In this document: piece by piece, positions 59,754-64,000 of the stretch
Layout: each line of letters starts with the position of its first letter
How positions within the stretch are numbered: the stretch's first letter is position 1
From: DATHTS01 sp965219305
GTDB taxonomy: Bacteria; Acidobacteriota; Blastocatellia; Pyrinomonadales; Pyrinomonadaceae
DNA length: 64,000 nucleotides
Assembly (NCBI GenBank): GCA_965219305.1
Contig: OZ244725.1
Location: forward strand, 3,534,001-3,598,000
Reading direction: 5' to 3'
Translations under genes and position numbers: made by a program
The notes under the pieces: model-generated
What the model was told of the DNA's origin: nothing
What the model saw: only the letters and a program-made list of their open reading frames with translations
The model's database searches: none

Positions 59754-60371
59754 ATGTTATTTGTAAAAGCCATTCTGATAGCTCTAAACACCTTATCTTT
59801 AATCGGTGCTTTATATGCTTTAATTCGTTATGTAATAAAAACGGCTGAAATTGCAAAATTGTCTGAGGATTCAATAGAAGATTTGAAACAGATTTCTTTG
59901 ATAAGCAGAAAAGCTGTTGATTTATCGCGTGATGTCCTTTCTGAAATGAAAGCTACCAGAACTCTGCTCACAGCACCGCTTGTTATAGCTTACTTTGAAC
60001 GAAGAGATGGAGAAAACATTTCTAACATATTTTTTGTTATTGAGAACATAGGAAACGGAGTTGCAAAAAACATATCTTATACTTTTAATCCTGAACTAAC
60101 AGGACATTACGAAGACGAAGAAGACATTCAAAGAATTAGCAATCTTGGGAAATATATTGATTCGCTACCACCTAAATATCAAATGGTGAATCTTTTAGGT
60201 CGAGTTGGTCATTATATTGATTTGGAGTCCGAAGACAATGAAGAATTAAACAGCGATTTACCTAGAAAATTTGAATTGGATTTAACTTTTCAGGATGCGA
60301 TAACAGATGAAATTTTTAACGATAATTTTTTACTTGATTTAAGAATTCCTTTAGGCAGGTGCAAACAATGA
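59754..60371 (+). CDS. Membrane-anchored protein of unknown function, paralogue A
   Basis: I do not recognise this 205-residue protein. It has one N-terminal membrane helix (about 5-27), a helical linker with coiled-coil character (35-70), then a beta-rich domain (75-195) with TAPLVIAYFERRDG, FVIENIGNGVAKNISY and PRKFELDLTFQDA. The alternation IEN-IGNGVAKNI recalls Ig-like folds. It is translationally coupled to a second gene with the same layout (ATGA overlap) and follows the restriction-modification gene by 35 bases. Confidence 0.7.
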   Translation: MLFVKAILIALNTLSLIGALYALIRYVIKTAEIAKLSEDSIEDLKQISLISRKAVDLSRDVLSEMKATRTLLTAPLVIAYFERRDGENISNIFFVIENIGNGVAKNISYTFNPELTGHYEDEEDIQRISNLGKYIDSLPPKYQMVNLLGRVGHYIDLESEDNEELNSDLPRKFELDLTFQDAITDEIFNDNFLLDLRIPLGRCKQ

Positions 60372-60994
60372 CTCAAGAAACATACGAAATTGTAGAGCTA
60401 GTAACTTTGCTTGTAGGACTTGTCATTAACCTGTTGACTTTTATTTTTGTAATCATTTACACGAATAAAACTTACAGCATAGCCGAATCAACGCGAAAAA
60501 CCGTTTCCGAAACTGCAACGATGGCAAAAATTACGGGAGAATCTTTTGATGTTTCGGAAAAAATTCTTGAAGAAATGAAGGGAATAAGAAAAGCCGAAAA
60601 TGCGCCGTATGTATTTGTCTATATTGACCAAATAGAAAATGATTCTGCCGTAAAATTATACTTGGTGATTAAGAATGCAGGTAAAGGAATCGCCAGAGAT
60701 ATTAAAATAAAGTTTGAACCTGAACTTCAAAATGAAGGCACATATTCCTTAAAACATATCAAACAAATCATTAACAATCTTCCGCCATTACCGCCGAGCG
60801 GTGAAATAAGACACGCTTTCATTCTGACAACTAAATACTTTAAGGTAAAACCATCTTTACCTAGAAAATATGATGTTCAAATCTCATTCAATGACGGAGT
60901 AAAAAAGACTGAAAGAATTATTAAACAAGTCATTTCGCTAGGTTTTATACAAGGAAGCAAACTAAATAGAATCGAGGAAAAACGAAACAAATAA
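60368..60994 (+). CDS. Membrane-anchored protein of unknown function, paralogue B
   Basis: The 208-residue product repeats the plan of the preceding gene: a membrane helix (about 8-32), a helical linker (TMAKITGESFDVSEKILEEM, near 45-70), then a beta domain with NAPYVFVYIDQIEN, LVIKNAGKGIARDIKIKFEP and PRKYDVQISFNDG. The matches IKNAGKGIARDI/IENIGNGVAKNI and PRKYDVQISF/PRKFELDLTF show it is a diverged paralogue. ATG 60368 overlaps the upstream stop; GTG 60359 is an alternative. Confidence 0.7.
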   Translation: MTQETYEIVELVTLLVGLVINLLTFIFVIIYTNKTYSIAESTRKTVSETATMAKITGESFDVSEKILEEMKGIRKAENAPYVFVYIDQIENDSAVKLYLVIKNAGKGIARDIKIKFEPELQNEGTYSLKHIKQIINNLPPLPPSGEIRHAFILTTKYFKVKPSLPRKYDVQISFNDGVKKTERIIKQVISLGFIQGSKLNRIEEKRNK

Positions 60995-61003
60995 AATATG
61001 GAT

Positions 61004-62845
61004 ATTGACCTTAAATGTTGATTTTGGGGTTAATAAATTTAAGTCAATAACTGCTAAACAACTATGTCATTTCAAACACCCATAACCGTAAAAGAAGCAA
61101 TAGAAAACATTCGCGCTAAAAAGTATTTACTTCCTTCGATTCAAAGAGAACTCGTTTGGAACACTCTCCAAATTGAAAAATTGTTTGATTCGTTGATGCG
61201 TGATTATCCCGTTGGTTCATTCCTATTCTGGCACGTTGAGAAAGACAGAACCAGTGAATTCACTTTCTATGAATTTATCAGGGATTATCACCAAAGAGAT
61301 AGCAAACATAATCCTAAAGCGGATTCTCTACACGATAAGGACATAACAGCGATTCTTGACGGTCAGCAACGCTTAACTTCGCTCTATATTGGTTTATTTG
61401 GTTCTTATGCCAAGAAAGATAAATTAAAGCGGTGGAATAACGACCTAGCTTTTCCAAAGAGATTTCTGCATTTGAATTTGTTAAAAAAGTATTCTGACGA
61501 AGAAGAATTAGATTTAGAGTATGACTTTCTATTTCTTTCGGAAGAAGAAGCTGAGGAAGATAAAGAAAAACATCCAGAAGAGTATTTTTGGTTTAAGGTT
61601 GGCGATATTTTGAAATTTCGAGAACCTCACGAAATAGGCGATTATCTAATCGAGAACGATTTGAATGCTTTACCGAAAGAAACATCTCAATTTGCTAACC
61701 GAACGCTATTCAAACTTTTTACAATAATTCACAAAGAACCGATTGTTAATTTCTTTTTGGAAAAACACGGTGAGTTGGATAAAGTTCTGAACATATTTGT
61801 TCGTATCAATAGCGGTGGAACGCCTTTAAGTTACTCTGATTTGCTTCTTTCAATAGCTTCGGCAAGTTGGCAGGTAAAAGATGCCAGAGAAGAAATAACA
61901 GGATTCGTTGATGAAATCAGTAAAGACGGCGAGAGATTTAATTTTAATAAAGATTTCGTGCTGAAAACTTGTCTTGTTTTGTGTGATTTTCCGAACATTG
62001 CTTTTAAGGTGGACAACTTTAATAGAGCGAATATGCAGACGATTGAACAAAATTGGAATGAAATAACCACATCGTTAAAGTTGACCGTTAATCTTATAGA
62101 ATCTTTTGGTTATAAACGCGAAACTTTAATCTCAAATAATGCTTTGATTCCGATTGCCTACTATCTCAGAAAGAAAGGAAATCCTAAAAATTTTGTTGAC
62201 TCACAACAATTTCAGGAAGACAGAGAAAAAATTCAAAAATGGTTAGTTTTGTCATTACTTAAAAGGGCTTTTAGTGGTCAGCCTGATAGTGTTATTAAGC
62301 CGATTCGCCAAATAATTTCTAAAACGAATGATTCATTTCCTTTAGGACAAATAATAGGAGAATTTCGCGGAAAAGATAAGTCAATCATTTTCAGTGAGGA
62401 TGATATTGAGGCATTATTCGATAACTATTATGGAAATGCTTATACATTTTCAACATTAGCGGTCTTATATCCAACACTTGATTTCAAAAACAAATTTCAC
62501 ATAGACCATATTTTCCCAAAAAGCATTTTCAAACGGAAAAATCTACTTAAAAAAGGGTTTGAAGAAGAAAAAGCCGACGAATTTATCGAATTGGTAGATT
62601 ATCTTGCAAATCTTCAACTGATGGAAGGAATGCCAAATATCGAAAAATCAAATAAAGATTTCAAACAATGGCTTTTTGAAAAATATCCCGACCAACAATC
62701 TCGAAAGGATTATATGACGAAAAATTATATTCCTGATGTTGATTTGAGTTTAGAACACTTCGACGTTTTCTTCGATGAAAGAACAAAAATGATGAAACAA
62801 AAATTCACCGAATTATTAAAATTTTGATTCAGCATTAAGGTCAAT
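61004..62845. repeat. 11-bp inverted repeat flanking the DUF262 gene
   Basis: ATTGACCTTAA at 61004-61014 and its exact complement TTAAGGTCAAT at 62835-62845 bracket the DUF262 gene on both sides, with partly matching flanks (ATG and GTTGA versus TGCTGA). The downstream copy includes the stop codon of the convergent XRE gene. It may mark the limits of a gene cassette. Confidence 0.5.
61064..62827 (+). CDS. DUF262 protein with C-terminal HNH-type nuclease (GmrSD-like)
   Basis: DUF262 proteins are ParB-like NTPase-type modules of GmrSD type IV restriction systems and related defence systems. In this 587-residue protein the N-terminal domain has SIQRELVWNTLQIEKLFDSL followed by PVGSFLFW and the DGQQRLTS motif at 99-106. 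The C-terminus has an HNH-like HIDHIFPKS at 479-487 followed by a helical segment, as in DUF1524. GmrS and GmrD functions thus seem fused. Modified-DNA cleavage is inferred from the family. Confidence 0.85.
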   Translation: MSFQTPITVKEAIENIRAKKYLLPSIQRELVWNTLQIEKLFDSLMRDYPVGSFLFWHVEKDRTSEFTFYEFIRDYHQRDSKHNPKADSLHDKDITAILDGQQRLTSLYIGLFGSYAKKDKLKRWNNDLAFPKRFLHLNLLKKYSDEEELDLEYDFLFLSEEEAEEDKEKHPEEYFWFKVGDILKFREPHEIGDYLIENDLNALPKETSQFANRTLFKLFTIIHKEPIVNFFLEKHGELDKVLNIFVRINSGGTPLSYSDLLLSIASASWQVKDAREEITGFVDEISKDGERFNFNKDFVLKTCLVLCDFPNIAFKVDNFNRANMQTIEQNWNEITTSLKLTVNLIESFGYKRETLISNNALIPIAYYLRKKGNPKNFVDSQQFQEDREKIQKWLVLSLLKRAFSGQPDSVIKPIRQIISKTNDSFPLGQIIGEFRGKDKSIIFSEDDIEALFDNYYGNAYTFSTLAVLYPTLDFKNKFHIDHIFPKSIFKRKNLLKKGFEEEKADEFIELVDYLANLQLMEGMPNIEKSNKDFKQWLFEKYPDQQSRKDYMTKNYIPDVDLSLEHFDVFFDERTKMMKQKFTELLKF

Positions 62846-63122
62846 TTTTATGTTTTGGTTTGCTTGGAAGTTTTTCGGGCAAATCAAGTGAGTCGTCAAT
62901 CAGATAATCACAACATATACCTGCAAGTTTGCTGAACTCTAAAAGGACAATATATGAAGGTTCGCGTTCACCGCGCTCATATTGTGAAATCGTGCTTCTA
63001 ACTAAACTATTCTTTAATCCAAGTTTGTTTATAATTTCGTCTTGAGAAAATCCGAATGATTCTCTGATTTGCAGTAATTTCTCAGCAAGCCTTTTCGGTC
63101 TCGGTCTTTGTTTTGTTCCCAT
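62841..63122 (-). CDS. XRE-family transcriptional regulator
   Basis: The 93-residue product has an XRE helix-turn-helix: LLQIRESFGFSQDEIINKLG, then STISQYERGEREPSYIVLLE and a hydrophobic continuation. A basic N-terminal arm precedes it. ATG 63122 is supported by GGAGGG on the minus strand 9 bases upstream; the longer frame to 63149 would include the hairpin. It converges on the DUF262 gene, with its stop codon inside the inverted repeat. Confidence 0.8.
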   Translation of the reverse strand: MGTKQRPRPKRLAEKLLQIRESFGFSQDEIINKLGLKNSLVRSTISQYERGEREPSYIVLLEFSKLAGICCDYLIDDSLDLPEKLPSKPKHKN

Positions 63123-63140
63123 CAGGATAACCCTCCTGAT
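63121..63140. promoter_or_regulatory. Inverted repeat over the ribosome-binding site of the XRE gene
   Basis: ATCAGGA (63121-63127) and TCCTGAT (63134-63140) are exact complements separated by 6 bases. In the mRNA of the minus-strand XRE gene the hairpin would hold part of the GGAGGG ribosome-binding site and touch the ATG. It could alternatively be the operator for autoregulation. Confidence 0.55.
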
Positions 63141-63212
63141 AAAGAACAAGCAGAAAAAACTGCCTTGACTTTGAACCCAATTGGCTCTAAACTTTTACTG
63201 TTTATTGCATTC

Positions 63213-63241
63213 GCCGTGAGTTTAACATAAAACTCAACGGC
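63213..63241. repeat. Imperfect hairpin between the XRE gene and the lipoprotein gene
   Basis: GCCG-TGAGTTT and AAACTCA-ACGGC pair with one bulged base around AACATA. The stretch lies between divergent genes, so a terminator role is unlikely. The function is unknown. Confidence 0.4.
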
Positions 63242-63320
63242 TTTAATCACCTCTTAATTGTCCTTTTAAGTGGCATTAACAAATAAAATATCAAATTTTG
63301 ACTGAATTGAGAAAAACACT

Positions 63321-63860
63321 ATGAATAAAACAGCCTTACAATTTCCGGTTTTCGTTCTTTTAATCTTTCTGTTTTTTACAGCCTGTTCTAACACGCCTGT
63401 TAAGCCAGTCAAAAACAAATCAACTCTAAATTTAGAATCAGCAATCATTTATAAAGTCGGCGGAGTTCAACCCATCGCTCGTGTAAAATTCTATCTTTTA
63501 GATAAAAGTGCCGAAGAAATCCTAAAATCCGCCAATCTCAAACCGCAGTCTGAACAACTAGATAGAATCCAAAAAATAGCTGAAAAGCAAGGGAAGAATT
63601 TAGACACATTAAAATATGTAGATTGGCTCAGTTTCGCATTAGATAATCCCAAACAATATGCTGATTATTTTACAAATCTAACAAGTGAACTGGAAAAACA
63701 TACTGTAAAAACTGTAACCACAGATTTACAAGGCAAAGCTAAAATTGAAGAACTTGAGCCTAAAAACTATTATATTTTCGGAATGACAGAAACTCGGAGC
63801 GGAAATGCAATTTGGGATTTGCCTATTGAGATTCTCTGCACGGGACAAAAACAAAGTTAA
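63321..63860 (+). CDS. Putative lipoprotein of unknown function
   Basis: The 179-residue product has a signal peptide (1-21) with a lipobox-like FFTAC, so Cys22 would be lipidated. The mature part begins with beta segments (LESAIIYKVGGVQPIARVKF), has a helical middle (75-120) and ends with TTDLQGKAKIEELEPKNYYI and a FGMTET continuation. This resembles carboxypeptidase-regulatory-like or pilin-type Ig repeats found in surface proteins. It is diverged from the XRE gene. No link to the restriction genes is evident. Confidence 0.7.
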   Translation: MNKTALQFPVFVLLIFLFFTACSNTPVKPVKNKSTLNLESAIIYKVGGVQPIARVKFYLLDKSAEEILKSANLKPQSEQLDRIQKIAEKQGKNLDTLKYVDWLSFALDNPKQYADYFTNLTSELEKHTVKTVTTDLQGKAKIEELEPKNYYIFGMTETRSGNAIWDLPIEILCTGQKQS

Positions 63861-63882
63861 AAAGATATTTGAAAATAGATAA

Positions 63883-63934
63883 CGGATGTGTTTTGAGCTA
63901 AATTAGCCCTCAGCATATGAAAAAAACACATCCG
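63883..63934. repeat. 12-bp inverted repeat after the lipoprotein gene
   Basis: CGGATGTGTTTT (63883-63894) and AAAACACATCCG (63923-63934) are exact complements with a 28-base interior that has its own GCTAA/TTAGC pairing. A smaller AATGCT/AGCATT hairpin follows directly (63935-63950). The last 50 bases of the window hold no gene that can be supported. Confidence 0.6.
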
Positions 63935-64000
63935 AATGCTTTGCAGCATTACGAGCAAATTTACCATTAGATAAGCGTCGCGTCGAGTTGGCGGCGGCTT

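Noticed and set aside
63181..63260. Hairpin with GTTTAAC considered as an integron attC site
   Set aside because: A partner GTTRRRY core at a fitting distance was not found and the neighbouring gene orientation does not follow cassette rules.

Overview
The window is a bacterial chromosome segment dominated by a flagellar and chemotaxis supercluster (about 1-45 kb). It is followed by signalling and housekeeping genes with two tRNA genes (45-55 kb), then by an AT-richer accessory island carrying restriction/defence genes (55.2-64 kb). Gene content (FlgH/FlgI rings, FliW-CsrA, two stator pairs, a sigma-54 activator, large PAS kinases, a MoxR-like ATPase) and gene style suggest a Gram-negative, moderately GC bacterium, possibly an Acidobacteriota member of the Blastocatellia type. 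That taxonomic guess is inference; no rRNA gene is present.

Flagellar region 1 (1-14.3 kb, plus strand): the end of a probable flgA, then flgH, flgI, an flgJ fused to an M23 peptidase, flgM, an flgN-like gene, flgK, flgL, fliW, csrA, a first stator pair, the flagellin gene with five internal repeats, flaG, fliD, fliS and a fliT-like gene. A minus-strand NtrC-type sigma-54 activator (14301-15707) diverges from a regulatory region with repeated boxes and a sigma-54 promoter. That promoter heads the long flgB-flgC-fliE-fliF-fliG-fliH-fliI-fliJ-fliK-flgD-flgE operon (to 26645). A second stator pair (motAB), a chemotaxis block (cheY, cheX-like, cheA, cheW, a poly-HAMP MCP, cheR, cheD, a second cheY, a second cheC/X-like gene, cheB) and a PUA/EVE-like gene follow. 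A second sigma-54 promoter then precedes fliL-fliN-fliO-fliP-fliQ-fliR-flhB. fliM, flhA, flhF, flgG and fliA are not in the window.

Regulatory logic readable from the DNA: two sigma-54 promoters (flgB, fliL) share a TTGACGAT box, consistent with the neighbouring NtrC-type protein controlling early and middle genes. Six sites match the sigma-28 consensus TAAAGTTT-N11-GCCGATAA, in front of flgM, flagellin, fliS, motA, cheY and the MCP gene, so late genes probably await FlgM export. The flagellin leader carries two CACGGA motifs, one in the Shine-Dalgarno sequence, which together with fliW-csrA indicates post-transcriptional control of flagellin.

Signalling/housekeeping region (45-55.1 kb): a PAS histidine kinase, an HDOD protein, a large hybrid kinase, an endonuclease/exonuclease/phosphatase-family protein, a small unknown gene, tRNA-Ala(CGC), a MoxR-like ATPase, a frameshifted cupin pseudogene and tRNA-Thr(CGT).

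Accessory island (from tRNA-Thr to the window end): two small minus-strand genes of mobile-element type, a small XRE regulator behind a duplicated palindromic operator, a 1031-residue bifunctional restriction-modification enzyme, two translationally coupled paralogous membrane-anchored proteins of unknown function, a DUF262-HNH (GmrSD-like) protein bracketed by an 11-bp inverted repeat, a second XRE regulator and a lipoprotein. The paralogous membrane pair between two restriction systems is the best candidate for something undescribed.
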